A stretch of 64,000 bases of DNA from Pseudomonas oryzihabitans. Its GTDB lineage: Bacteria > Pseudomonadota > Gammaproteobacteria > Pseudomonadales > Pseudomonadaceae. The translations under genes and the position numbers were made by a program. Shown one piece after another: positions 7,382 through 15,893 of this stretch (position 1 is its first letter; every line of letters begins with the position of its first letter). Below the pieces are notes generated by a model. The model did no database searches, was not told where the DNA came from, and saw only the letters and a list, made by a program, of their open reading frames with translations. The DNA lies in contig NZ_VDND01000001.1 in NCBI RefSeq assembly GCF_007665395.1, positions 434,001-498,000 on the forward strand, read 5' to 3'.

Positions 7382-10251
7382 CCCGTGGCGCTGGCCAGCA
7401 GGCGGCGGGTCGCCAGCAGCTCCAGCGGCCGGGCGAAGTGATAACCCTGGGCGTGCCGCGCGCCCATGTTCTTGAGCAGCTGCAGGGCCTGGGCGTCCTC
7501 GACGCCTTCGGCGACCACATCCAGGCCCAGGGATTCGGCCATCCGCACGATGGCCCGGACGATGGCGACGCTGCGAGTGCTCTCGGCCAGGCGCAGCACG
7601 AAGGACTTGTCGATCTTGAGCCCGCGAAAGCGGTATTCGTGGACATAGCCCAGGGACGAGAATCCCGCCCCGAAATCGTCCAGCACCACCGAGACACCCT
7701 GGCGGTCCAGGGCTTCCATGGTGGCCTTGGCCCGCTCCGGCTCGGCGACCAGGGCGCCCTCGGTCAGCTCCAGGCAGATGCGCGAAGGCGCCACCCCATG
7801 GGCCGCCAGGATGCTCAGCACCTCGTCGGCGAATTCCGGGCGGACGATGCTGTAGCTGGAGCAATTGACGTGCACCACCGGCCAGTGGGCCTGGGCCGGC
7901 TCGGCGAGGATGGCGGCGATGCGTGTCAGCATGTAGGTGTCCAGCCGTCCGATCAGGCGCAGGCCCTCCAGTTCGGGCAGGAAGGCGCCGGGCGCCAGCA
8001 CGCTACCGTCGGGCTGCCGCCAGCGGATCAGCGCTTCCAGGGCCGCCACCCGCCCGGTCATCACCTCGATGATGGGCTGGAAGAAAGGCTCCAGTTCGTC
8101 GCCATTCTTCAGCGCCTTGCGCAGGGCGCCCTCGCGCACCACCTGGTCGGACACCACCTGGCGCAACTCCTGGTTGAACACCGCGAAGTTGTCGCGCCCG
8201 CCCTGCTTGACCCGGTACATGGCCGTGTCGGCATCGCGTAGCAGATCGTCCGGCTGGCGATGCAGGGCCGGATCGGCCACCACGATGCCGATGCTGCAGG
8301 ACGCGAACAGGCTGTGGTCATCGAATACCAGGGGGCGGTCGAAGGCCTCGATGATGCGCTGGGCGATGGCCACCGGCGACGCCAGGCCACCGCCGGGCAC
8401 CAGGATGGCGAATTCGTCGCCGCCCAGCCGCGCCAGCAGGTCGCCTTCCCGCAGGCAGCTGGATAGCCGTTGCCCGGCAGCGACCAGCAGCAGGTCACCG
8501 AAGGGATGGCCGAACTGGTCGTTGATCCGCTTGAAGCGATCCAGGTCGAGGAACATCACCGCCAGACCGGCGCCGTCGCGTTCCAGCGCCGTCCACAGCT
8601 CGCCCAGGCGTTGCTGGAAGAAGCTCCGATTGGGCAGGCGGGTCAGGGCATCGTGGTTGTTCTCGTACAGCAGCCGGGCATTGGCGTCATCCAGCGCCTT
8701 GGTCCGCTCCTGCACCCGCACCTCCAGCGCCTGGCGCGATTGCTGGATGGCTTCCGCGGCACTGCGCCGCGACAGGGCGGTGTCGATATGGCGGGAGACG
8801 AAGGTGAGCAGCTCCTGGTCGCGGCGGCTGTAGCGGACGTCCTCGCGATAGCTCTGCACCGCCAGCACCCCGCGCACCTGCTTGCCGTCGTAGAGCGGGA
8901 TGCCCAGCCAGGAATAGGCTTCGGGCGTGCCCTCTACCGGGGTGATCTCACCTTGCTCGATCAGGCGGTGCGCCTTCTCGCGATCGATCAGGCAGGGACG
9001 CCGCTGGCGGATGGTGTACTCCGTATAGCCCCGGCTGTGGCGCCGGGCCACCGGTGCGGTGTGGCGGCGCTCGTCGGCGAAGTAGGGAAAGCTCACCTGG
9101 TCCGAGGCATCGTCGTACAGGGCGATGTAGAAGTTGTGCGCATAGAGCAGTTCGCCGACCACCCGGTGCAGTCCCCCGAGCAATTCGGTCATGTCGGTGC
9201 TGACGCTGGACAGCTCGGCGATGCGGAACAGCGCGGCCTGCAATTGTTCGGCGCGCTCGCGTTCGGCGATCTGCTCGCGCAGTCGGGCGTTGAGCTCGGA
9301 GAGTTCCTGGGTGCGCAAGCCTACCGTGGCCTCCAGATCCTCGCGCCGCAGGATGCGGTCCAGGGCCATGGCCACGTCCCGGGCGATGACCTGGAACAGC
9401 GCCTGGTCCTCGCTGCCATAGCGGCGCTCGCGATCGTAGACCTGCAGGCTGAGCACGCCGAAGGTCCGGTCGGCGCCGTCCTTGAGCGGGATGCCCATCC
9501 AGAATTCCGGCACCGTGCCCTGGCAATAGTAGGGACCCTGTGCTTGCGCCACCTCGATGACCTCGCGGGGCACCAGCAAGGGCTCGCCATGCAGGAGGAC
9601 ATAGGCCGTCATGCTCGGATGGTCGCGCTCCAGCCGCTCGAAGGAGCCCGGCTCGGGCGGGCTCTCGTCGCGCTGGTCGAAGTAATAGGGATAGTGGATC
9701 CGGTCGGCACCGGGATCGAGCAGCGCCAGGCAGAGGTTTTCCGCATCGATCAGCGTCACCAGCAACTCATGGGTGCGCTGCATGAACAGTTGGCGATCCA
9801 CCGTCGAACTGGCCAGGTAGGTGATGTCGTAGAGCACCTGCTGGATGGCCTGGGTACGCTGGAGTTGCAGGCGCTGCAGCAGGAAGCCGAAGCGCAGGGC
9901 CAGGGCGGCGAAGTCGGTCTGGCCATCGGGTCGGCCGAGCAGCCACCCCAGTGGCGTCGGACCGCCTCCGGTGGGCAGGCAGACGAGCGTCGTATCGGCG
10001 CGGTAACGCGCCAGGTCGTCGTCGTCGAGCAGGGCCGGCCAGGCGCTCGCGGCATTGCCTTGCGCCAGGCGACACCAGTTGCCGCGGCGCTGGTACCAGG
10101 CCCAGTCCGCTGCCGCGGCTGCCTCGCGCAGGCGCGCGATGACCTCCTCCGCCTCCAGCCCCAATACATTCGGATCCGGCCAGCAGCCCACGCGCGATGG
10201 CGACGATTCGGTCAGGCCCGCGCCTGGCTGCTGCTCCTCAGGCCCCTTCAT
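7378..10251 (-). CDS. GAF-GAF-GGDEF-EAL cyclic-di-GMP signalling protein
   Basis: A 957-residue cytoplasmic protein likely able to make and break cyclic di-GMP. Domains in order: a unique N-terminus (1-140), two GAF sensor domains (about 145-300 and 340-495) each followed by a coiled-coil-like linker, GGDEF (about 530-695) and EAL (about 712-950). The cyclase motif GGDEF (610-614) is intact, with an RxxD inhibitory site (REGD, 601-604). The phosphodiesterase side keeps EAL (739-741), the Asn in VHVN, ELTEG, DDFGAG, the Lys in KIDKSF and EGVE, so both activities look possible. No membrane segments are seen. The GAF ligand is unknown. It is monocistronic and converges with rbsD. Confidence 0.9.
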   Translation of the reverse strand: MKGPEEQQPGAGLTESSPSRVGCWPDPNVLGLEAEEVIARLREAAAAADWAWYQRRGNWCRLAQGNAASAWPALLDDDDLARYRADTTLVCLPTGGGPTPLGWLLGRPDGQTDFAALALRFGFLLQRLQLQRTQAIQQVLYDITYLASSTVDRQLFMQRTHELLVTLIDAENLCLALLDPGADRIHYPYYFDQRDESPPEPGSFERLERDHPSMTAYVLLHGEPLLVPREVIEVAQAQGPYYCQGTVPEFWMGIPLKDGADRTFGVLSLQVYDRERRYGSEDQALFQVIARDVAMALDRILRREDLEATVGLRTQELSELNARLREQIAERERAEQLQAALFRIAELSSVSTDMTELLGGLHRVVGELLYAHNFYIALYDDASDQVSFPYFADERRHTAPVARRHSRGYTEYTIRQRRPCLIDREKAHRLIEQGEITPVEGTPEAYSWLGIPLYDGKQVRGVLAVQSYREDVRYSRRDQELLTFVSRHIDTALSRRSAAEAIQQSRQALEVRVQERTKALDDANARLLYENNHDALTRLPNRSFFQQRLGELWTALERDGAGLAVMFLDLDRFKRINDQFGHPFGDLLLVAAGQRLSSCLREGDLLARLGGDEFAILVPGGGLASPVAIAQRIIEAFDRPLVFDDHSLFASCSIGIVVADPALHRQPDDLLRDADTAMYRVKQGGRDNFAVFNQELRQVVSDQVVREGALRKALKNGDELEPFFQPIIEVMTGRVAALEALIRWRQPDGSVLAPGAFLPELEGLRLIGRLDTYMLTRIAAILAEPAQAHWPVVHVNCSSYSIVRPEFADEVLSILAAHGVAPSRICLELTEGALVAEPERAKATMEALDRQGVSVVLDDFGAGFSSLGYVHEYRFRGLKIDKSFVLRLAESTRSVAIVRAIVRMAESLGLDVVAEGVEDAQALQLLKNMGARHAQGYHFARPLELLATRRLLASATG

Positions 10252-10601
10252 GCTGAATCCCTCCCGTGCATTCGCCGAATCCTGACACAGAAGCGGGGGC
10301 CACCGCCAAGTACGGGGTGAACGGTGCCTCCCGGGGGGCGAACGGCAAAGATATGACTAAAACCCGAACGGGTGCGACAAAACTTATACAGCCGGAACAG
10401 CGCTGTCCAACAAATCCCGGCGCCAGACAACCTGCCGCCGCTCGGCTTGTAGAACAAAATCCCGGGGCCTTTCCCATCGATCCGAAAGACCCGCAGCGCG
10501 CGAATCTCTGCCTCGCTCAGGCCTACTAATAATCAGACAGAACGCGATCTGACGCGGCCTTCGGACCCTTAGTCAGCGCCTTACCGAGCAGGAGTTTCGC
10601 C
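10252..10601. other. Intergenic region between divergent genes
   Basis: No convincing gene lies in these 350 bp, which separate the GGDEF-EAL gene from the divergent stress operon. It contains a 10-bp perfect palindrome ACAGCGCTGT (10397-10406) of unknown role and an AT-richer CTACTAATAAT near 10523 that could be part of a promoter for the DUF892 gene. Neither assignment is firm. Confidence 0.4.
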
Positions 10602-11114
10602 ATGACAGCCTCCAAGCAAGACAACCTCATCGATTGGCTGCGCGATGCGCACGCCATGGAAGAGCAGGCCGAAAAGATGCTGTCCGCCCAGGCCGCCCGC
10701 CTGGAGCACTATCCGCAGTTGCGCCAGCGCATCGAGCAGCACATCAAGGAAACTCAGGAGCAGCGGCAGGTGATCGAAGGTTGCCTGAGCCGCCTTGGTG
10801 GCAGCCCCTCCACCCTCAAGGACATGGGCGGCAAGCTGATGGCGCTGGGGCAGGCCATCGGCGGGGCACCCATGAGCGACGAAGTCATCAAGGGCGCCAT
10901 TGCCGGCTATGTCTTCGAGAACATCGAAATCGCCACCTACACCGTGATCATCGCTGCCGCCGCGGAAATCGGCGACAGCGAAACGCAGCAGGCCTGCGAA
11001 CGCATCCTCGAACAAGAGAAGGCCATGGCGGCCTGGTTGCTGGACGACCTGCCCGCCACCACCCGCGCCTTCCTGGAACGCTCCGCCGACCCTGACCTGA
11101 CCGCGAAGCGCTGA
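10602..11114 (+). CDS. DUF892 (YciE/YciF-type) ferritin-like protein
   Basis: The 170-residue protein belongs to the four-helix ferritin-like DUF892 group, whose members are general-stress proteins of unclear biochemistry. Helical segments carry Glu/His patterns (AMEEQAEKMLS, HIKETQEQ, FENIEIATY, ILEQEKAMAAWL) that could form a di-iron site, as in YciF. The start follows AGCAGGAG. It lies 40 bp before the manganese catalase gene on the same strand, a pairing also seen in enterobacterial yciGFE-katN clusters, so a shared role in oxidative or stationary-phase stress is inferred. Confidence 0.85.
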   Translation: MTASKQDNLIDWLRDAHAMEEQAEKMLSAQAARLEHYPQLRQRIEQHIKETQEQRQVIEGCLSRLGGSPSTLKDMGGKLMALGQAIGGAPMSDEVIKGAIAGYVFENIEIATYTVIIAAAAEIGDSETQQACERILEQEKAMAAWLLDDLPATTRAFLERSADPDLTAKR

Positions 11115-11154
11115 ACTGACCGTGATCCACCCGTGACTAGCCCCTGGAGGTTAC

Positions 11155-12054
11155 ATGTTCGTCCATAACAAGCGACTGCAATACACCGTGCGCGTGTCCG
11201 AACCCAACCCCGGCCTCGCCAACCTGATGCTGGAACAATTCGGCGGCCCGCAAGGCGAGCTCGCCGCCGCCATGCGCTACTTCACCCAGGCGATAGCCGA
11301 GCTGGACCCGGGCCGCAAGGACATGCTGTTCGACATCGCCACCGAGGAGCTCAGCCACCTGGAGATCATCGGTTCCCTGATCGCCATGCTGAACAAGGGT
11401 GCCAAGGGCGACCTGGCGGAAAAGACCCAGGCCGAGGCGGACATGTACCGCTCCCTGACCGGGGCCGGCAACGACTCCCACGTCACCCAGGTGCTCTATG
11501 GCGGGGGTCCGGCGCTGGTCAACTCGGCGGGCGTGCCCTGGACCGCGGCCTACATCGACACCATCGGCGAACCCACCATCGACCTGAGATCCAACATCGC
11601 CGCCGAAGCCCGCGCCAAGATCGTCTACGAGCGCCTGATCAACGTCACCGATGACCCCGGCATCCAGGACACCCTGAGCTTCCTGATGACGCGCGAGATC
11701 GCTCACCAGAAGTCCTTCGAGAACGCCCTGCACTCCATCCAGCCCAACTTCCCGCAAGGCAAGGTGCCGCCCCGCCCGGAATTCGCCAGCGTCTACTACA
11801 ACCTGTCGCAAGGCGAAGGCGATGCCCGCGGTCCCTGGAACCAGGGTCAGGATTGGGAATACGTCGACCAGCCCGGCCCTGCGGTGGACGGTGGCGACAG
11901 CCTGCCGAGCGTCAAGCTGCCATCGGTGCAGGCCAAGGCCGTGGAGCAACTAGCGACCCGGACGATGTCCGATCCCACGGCGGCGCCCGTCACCGGTGCC
12001 GATCTGGGCTCGGGCCTCGCCAAGCAACTCGACAAGAACCGCCTGGAAGAGTGA
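11155..12054 (+). CDS. Manganese (non-heme) catalase
   Basis: This enzyme breaks down hydrogen peroxide with a dimanganese centre. The 299-residue protein keeps the metal ligands expected for the family: Glu35 (PQGELAAAM), Glu65 and His68 (TEELSHLE), Glu151 (AAEARAKIVYER) and His184 (REIAHQKSF). The start follows a GGAGG site. The C-terminal 50 residues are low-complexity and polar, like KatN tails. It is downstream of the DUF892 gene and followed by a strong terminator, so the two probably form one stress operon. Confidence 0.93.
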   Translation: MFVHNKRLQYTVRVSEPNPGLANLMLEQFGGPQGELAAAMRYFTQAIAELDPGRKDMLFDIATEELSHLEIIGSLIAMLNKGAKGDLAEKTQAEADMYRSLTGAGNDSHVTQVLYGGGPALVNSAGVPWTAAYIDTIGEPTIDLRSNIAAEARAKIVYERLINVTDDPGIQDTLSFLMTREIAHQKSFENALHSIQPNFPQGKVPPRPEFASVYYNLSQGEGDARGPWNQGQDWEYVDQPGPAVDGGDSLPSVKLPSVQAKAVEQLATRTMSDPTAAPVTGADLGSGLAKQLDKNRLEE

Positions 12055-12063
12055 TCTCCCGCC

Positions 12064-12091
12064 ACGCCGCCCGCCCGGGCGGCGTTCTTTT
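12064..12091 (+). terminator. Intrinsic terminator of the DUF892-catalase operon
   Basis: A 10-bp GC-rich stem (12064-12073 with 12076-12085) is followed by TCTTTT, 10 bp after the catalase stop codon. Confidence 0.85.
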
Positions 12092-12198
12092 ACCTGCTTC
12101 CGACCTTCCGTCGGCAAGAGGAATTAATTCTCCTCCCCTGAAGAACCTGGCCAATGGCCATCGGTCCTACTGCCGTCATCGTAGTAGGGAAAACCCTG

Positions 12199-12288
12199 AT
12201 GGAAGATTATCTGCTGGCCTTCGCCATGGTCGCCCTGACCGCACTCTTCATAGGTCTTACGACCGTTGGTCTGGTGGAGTTCACCTGA
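12199..12288 (+). CDS. Possible 29-residue membrane peptide
   Basis: An ATG-to-TGA frame of 30 codons lies in the 300-bp gap after the catalase terminator. It reads MEDYLLAFAMVALTALF, then IGLTTVGLVEFT, which is one continuous hydrophobic helix with acidic ends, the look of a single-span small membrane protein. The preceding AGGG is a weak ribosome-binding site. No family is recognised. Synonymous-site conservation in relatives would decide whether it is coding. Confidence 0.45.
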   Translation: MEDYLLAFAMVALTALFIGLTTVGLVEFT

Positions 12289-12390
12289 TGGCGCTTTGCC
12301 GCCTCGGACGCTGAACATTTGCCAAAAGGCGCAGTCTGCCGCTGTGCATTGATGCCATCACGTTGTACCGACGTAGTCAGGGACGCCACC

Positions 12391-12813
12391 ATGAAACGCC
12401 ACGCTTACGCCCTCGCCCTAGCTGCAGCCGTCGCTGGCAGCAGTTCCGCCTTCGCCATGGACCAGGATGCCCTGCAATTCGAGCAGGCCAGCATGACCGC
12501 CTTCAAGAGCTGCGCGAACAAGGCGGTGATCGCCGGTACGCGCATCGGTGACACGGCGCGTTTCTCCGACACCGACAGCTGCGTGAGCCTGGCGTTGTCG
12601 CAGATCGAGCCGACCTACCAGAAAGCCCTCACCTCGCTGCAGAACAACGGCACTGCCCGGCGCTGCCTGCAGACCTACTACAGCAACTGGTTGACGCTGA
12701 TGAAGTCGCTGCCCGAGCTGCAGTCCAGACCGCCGTCCTCGGTGCTGCTGACGGCCAACGGTGGGGAGCGACGCCTCAACCAGTACTGGCAGTTCGTGGT
12801 CAGCGCCCGCTAG
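12391..12813 (+). CDS. Secreted protein of unknown function
   Basis: A 140-residue protein with a clear signal peptide (MKRHAYALALAAAVAGSSS followed by AFA, cleavage near residue 22). The mature part is helical, with three cysteines (SCANKAV, DSCVSLA, RRCLQTY), and ends in WQFVVSAR. Upstream in-frame codons lack the signal peptide, so this ATG is chosen. No domain is recognised. It is followed by a strong hairpin terminator and appears monocistronic. Confidence 0.75.
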   Translation: MKRHAYALALAAAVAGSSSAFAMDQDALQFEQASMTAFKSCANKAVIAGTRIGDTARFSDTDSCVSLALSQIEPTYQKALTSLQNNGTARRCLQTYYSNWLTLMKSLPELQSRPPSSVLLTANGGERRLNQYWQFVVSAR

Positions 12814-12822
12814 CCCACCCAG

Positions 12823-12858
12823 GGGCGCATGGGGAGCCTGGCTCCCCATGCGCCCTTT
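12823..12858. terminator. Bidirectional terminator hairpin
   Basis: A 15-bp perfect stem (12823-12837 with 12841-12855) with a 3-base loop is followed by TTT. It lies between the converging secreted-protein and GST genes. Confidence 0.8.
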
Positions 12859-13457
12859 CAGCCGATGGCGACATGGCCTGGTTGCGCCGCGACGTGCCCC
12901 AGCCAGCGGCGGATCGCCGGGAAACCATCGAGATCGAAGCCGCCTTCGTGGGCCACGTGGGTATAGGCGTAAAGCGCGATGTCGGCGATGGAGTAACTGT
13001 CTCCCACCAGGAACGGCGTGCGCTGCAGCTGCTGTTCCATCACCCGCAGGGCCTTGTAGCCGCGCACCTGGCAGGCCTGGTACTCCGCCAGGCGCTCCGC
13101 GGGCATTCCCTGGTAGAGCTGGATGAAGCGCGCCACCGCGACATAGGGCTCATGGCTGTATTGCTCGAAGAACTGCCACTGGAGCACCTGGGTGCGTAGA
13201 CGCGGCTCGCTGGGCAGGAACCTCGTTCCCTCCGCCAGGAAATTGAGGATGGCGTTCGACTCCCAGAGACAGGTGCCATCCTCCAGTTCCAGCACCGGGA
13301 TCTTGCCGTTCGGATTCTTCGCCAGGAGCGCCGGGCTCTGGGTCTCCCCGGCGAGGATGTCGACGTCGTGCCAGCGATAGTCCACACCCAGCAGGTGCAG
13401 CATCAGCACGACCTTGTAGCAGTTGCCGGAACGGCGATCGCCGTAGACCTGATACAT
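12858..13457 (-). CDS. Glutathione S-transferase family protein
   Basis: The 199-residue protein has an N-terminal thioredoxin-like domain (YGDRRSGNCYKVVLML, NPNGKIPVLELEDG, and WESNAIL where the glutathione carboxylate normally binds) and a helical C-terminal domain ending in GFPAIRRWL. These fit the GST superfamily. The substrate is unknown. The start at 13457 is preferred because GGAG lies just upstream, in the end of the aminotransferase gene, and the GST fold begins there. It sits one base after that gene's stop, so the two are probably translated from one mRNA facing a MarR regulator. Confidence 0.9.
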   Translation of the reverse strand: MYQVYGDRRSGNCYKVVLMLHLLGVDYRWHDVDILAGETQSPALLAKNPNGKIPVLELEDGTCLWESNAILNFLAEGTRFLPSEPRLRTQVLQWQFFEQYSHEPYVAVARFIQLYQGMPAERLAEYQACQVRGYKALRVMEQQLQRTPFLVGDSYSIADIALYAYTHVAHEGGFDLDGFPAIRRWLGHVAAQPGHVAIG

Positions 13458-13458
13458 C

Positions 13459-14628
13459 CTAGAACTCCTTCTGCGTGGAGGTTGCGCTGCGGATAACGCC
13501 CGCCAGACGTGCCAAACCCGTATCGAGACGCTCGGGCTGCACATGACTGAAGTTGAGTCGCAGCAGCCCGTGGTGGCCATCGGGTTCGGCGAAGAACGGC
13601 TCGCCCGGCATGAAGGCGACGTCCTGGGCCAGGGCCGCGTCCAGCAGGGTGCGGGTATCCAGCGGAATCTTCAGGCGCAACCAGAAGAACAGGCCGCCCT
13701 GGGGCACCTGCCAGTCGGCGAGATCGCCGAAGTGGCGACTCAAGGCCAGCGCGAAGCCATCGCGGCGCTCCCGGTAGAAGGCCCGTACCTCCGCCAGGTG
13801 GCTGTCATAGCGTGCCGATCCCAGCCACTGCAACACCTGCCACTGGCTGATGCGGCAGGTGTGCAGATCGGCGGCCTGCTTCAGCGCCCGCAACGGCTTG
13901 AGCAGCTCTGGCGAGGCGATCAGATAACCCACCCGCAGGCCGGGCAAGAGCGTCTTGGACAGAGTACCGGTGTGGATCCAGGCGCTGCGTTGCAGCTGGG
14001 CGCACAGCGGCAGTGCCGGGGCCCCTTCATAGTTGAGTTCGCGGTAGGGCTCGTCCTCGACCAGGGTCACGCCGAATTCGTCCAGCAAGGCGGCCACGGC
14101 GGCGCGATTGGCCGCCGAATAGCGCACCCCGGACGGATTCTGGAAGGTCGGGATCAAGTAGGCGAAGGCCGGGCGGCGCTGCTCCAGGCACCGGCGCAGC
14201 TCGTCCAGATCCAGGCCTTCCGGCGTCAGCCCGACGCTCAGGCAGTCGGCGCCGAAGAACTGGAAGCTCTGCAGGGCGGCCAGATAGGTGGGCCCTTCCA
14301 CCAGCGCCGGGGTGCCCACGTCGAGATACAGCTTGGCGACCAGGTCCAGCGCCTGCTGCGACCCGGTGGTGACCAGCACCTGCTCGGCGGTGCAGTCGAG
14401 ACCGTAGCGACGAGCCTGGGCGGCGATGGCCTCGCGCAACGCCGGCTCGCCCTCGCTCATGCCGTACTGGCCCAAGCCTGCCGGCATCCCGCTCCAGTCC
14501 ACCTCGGGCAGGCAGCGCTCGGCGGGCAGGCCGCCGGCGAAGGACATCACCTCCGGACGCTGCGCCGCCGCCAGGATGTCGCGGATCAGGCTGCTCTTGA
14601 GTCGGGTCACCCGTTCGGAAAATGCCAT
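13459..14628 (-). CDS. PLP-dependent aminotransferase (class I/II, MocR/LysN-like)
   Basis: A 389-residue fold-type I aminotransferase. Visible active-site features are TTGSQQALDLV (phosphate cup), QNPSG with Asn164, EDEPY with Asp192 and Tyr195, and LSKTLLPGLRVGY with PLP-lysine about 225 and Arg232. Relatives act on 2-aminoadipate, aromatic or branched amino acids, and the substrate here cannot be told. It lacks the GntR DNA-binding domain of true MocR regulators. It leads a two-gene operon with a GST, divergent from a MarR-type gene with paired palindromes in between. Confidence 0.88.
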   Translation of the reverse strand: MAFSERVTRLKSSLIRDILAAAQRPEVMSFAGGLPAERCLPEVDWSGMPAGLGQYGMSEGEPALREAIAAQARRYGLDCTAEQVLVTTGSQQALDLVAKLYLDVGTPALVEGPTYLAALQSFQFFGADCLSVGLTPEGLDLDELRRCLEQRRPAFAYLIPTFQNPSGVRYSAANRAAVAALLDEFGVTLVEDEPYRELNYEGAPALPLCAQLQRSAWIHTGTLSKTLLPGLRVGYLIASPELLKPLRALKQAADLHTCRISQWQVLQWLGSARYDSHLAEVRAFYRERRDGFALALSRHFGDLADWQVPQGGLFFWLRLKIPLDTRTLLDAALAQDVAFMPGEPFFAEPDGHHGLLRLNFSHVQPERLDTGLARLAGVIRSATSTQKEF

Positions 14629-14660
14629 CTGCCCTCCTGTGGCCCGTGGCCAGGTAATGA

Positions 14661-14675
14661 GTCAAACTACTTGAC
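14661..14675. promoter_or_regulatory. Inverted repeat GTCAA-N5-TTGAC, copy 1
   Basis: GTCAAACTACTTGAC is one of two 15-bp sites with the same half-sites in the 80-bp divergent region between the aminotransferase and marR-type genes. The spacing suits a MarR dimer. Confidence 0.65.
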
Positions 14676-14702
14676 CGACCCTAATCCACCCGTGGAATAC
14701 AA

Positions 14703-14717
14703 GTCAATATGCTTGAC
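14703..14717. promoter_or_regulatory. Inverted repeat GTCAA-N5-TTGAC, copy 2, overlapping a start codon
   Basis: GTCAATATGCTTGAC carries the same half-sites, 42 bp from copy 1 (four helical turns). It contains the proposed ATG of the MarR-type gene, so the bound protein would cover its own translation start region. Confidence 0.65.
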
Positions 14718-15170
14718 CTAAATCAGACTGCCCAGCAACGCCTGGTCATGGAGACCTTCTTCTTCGGCTACCAGGCATTCACCGCCAAGGCCGACGACAT
14801 GCTGGCCCGGCGCGGGCTGAGCCGGGTGCACCAGCGCATCCTGTTCTTCATCGCCCGGGAGCCGGGACTGAGCAACAAGTCCCTGCTGGAGGTGCTCAAT
14901 GTCACCAAGCAGGCGCTGAACATCCCGCTGCGCCAGCTGCAGGAGATGCAGCTGGTGGCCATGGAGACGGACGCCCTGGACAAGCGCAAACGCCGGCTGT
15001 CCTTGACGCGCGGCGGGCTGGCGCTGGAGCAGACCTTGCGGCGGGAACAGATGCGCCTGGTGCAGGCCGCCCTGGCCGCCGTCGGTCCCGAGGCGGCGGC
15101 GGGTTGGCTGGCCTTCAATCAGGCCTTGGCCGGGCGCCAGGACAGCGAAACCAGCGGCCAGGACAGTTGA
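14709..15170 (+). CDS. MarR-family transcriptional regulator
   Basis: The 153-residue protein has a winged helix-turn-helix core: VHQRILFFIAREPGLSNKSL, then LLEVLNVTKQALNIPLRQL as recognition helix, and the wing DKRKRRLSLT. Dimerisation helices flank it. It is transcribed away from the aminotransferase-GST operon, and two matching palindromes lie between them, so it probably represses both sides. The true start may be this ATG or the one at VMETFFFGY, since no clear ribosome-binding site was seen for either. The ligand is unknown. Confidence 0.85.
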   Translation: MLDLNQTAQQRLVMETFFFGYQAFTAKADDMLARRGLSRVHQRILFFIAREPGLSNKSLLEVLNVTKQALNIPLRQLQEMQLVAMETDALDKRKRRLSLTRGGLALEQTLRREQMRLVQAALAAVGPEAAAGWLAFNQALAGRQDSETSGQDS

Positions 15171-15279
15171 AAGGTCATCCGTTGGTTCGGTGAACTGTAT
15201 TGGTCGTTCATGCCCTCGGTGTACGGATACCGGCTTTCGGCGGCTGGCTAAGCTGGCGCAAAACCCAGGGAAAGCCTTC

Positions 15280-15885
15280 ATGACCGTCGAACTGCTCACC
15301 GCCTTCATGCTCTTCGCCTTCGTTTCCTCCGCCACACCCGGCCCCAACAACATGATGCTGTTGGCCTCGGGCGTGAACTTCGGCTTCCGGCGCACCCTGC
15401 CGCACATGTTCGGCATCAGTCTCGGCCATATGCTGCTGGTCATCTGCACCGGTCTCGGCCTGGGCCAGTTGTTCGTGCTCTACCCGCCCCTGCAGATCGT
15501 CCTGCGGGTGATCGGTGGCGCCTACCTGCTCTACCTGGCCTGGAAACTCGCCACCGCCGCGGCCCCAACGCCGCGGGAAACCGGCAGCGGCAAGCCATTC
15601 GGTTTCTTCCAGGCCGCGGCCTTCCAGTGGGTCAATCCCAAGGCCTGGGTGATGGCGCTCGGCGCGGTGACCGCCTATATTCCGGCCGAGAACTTCACCG
15701 GCAACCTGCTGCTGGTGGCGCTGCTCTTCGCCCTGATCAACCTGCCCAGCGTCAGCCTCTGGACCCTGTTCGGCATGGGCCTGCGGCGCCTGCTGAGCAG
15801 CCCGGCGCGGCTGCGCCTGTTCAACTGGGGCATGGCGCTGCTGCTGGTCGTGTCGCTCTACCCCATCCTGTTCGGCCATCACTGA
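15280..15885 (+). CDS. LysE/RhtB-family exporter
   Basis: This inner-membrane protein of 201 residues, with about six hydrophobic segments, carries the family signature SSATPGPNNMMLLASGVNFG at the N-terminus and QWVNPKAWVMALGA in the middle. LysE/RhtB proteins export amino acids or similar small molecules, and the substrate cannot be read from sequence. The ATG at 15280 follows AGGGAA and places the signature at its usual position. It is followed 8 bp later by a BenE-type gene on the same strand. Confidence 0.9.
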   Translation: MTVELLTAFMLFAFVSSATPGPNNMMLLASGVNFGFRRTLPHMFGISLGHMLLVICTGLGLGQLFVLYPPLQIVLRVIGGAYLLYLAWKLATAAAPTPRETGSGKPFGFFQAAAFQWVNPKAWVMALGAVTAYIPAENFTGNLLLVALLFALINLPSVSLWTLFGMGLRRLLSSPARLRLFNWGMALLLVVSLYPILFGHH

Positions 15886-15893
15886 GGTTTCCG

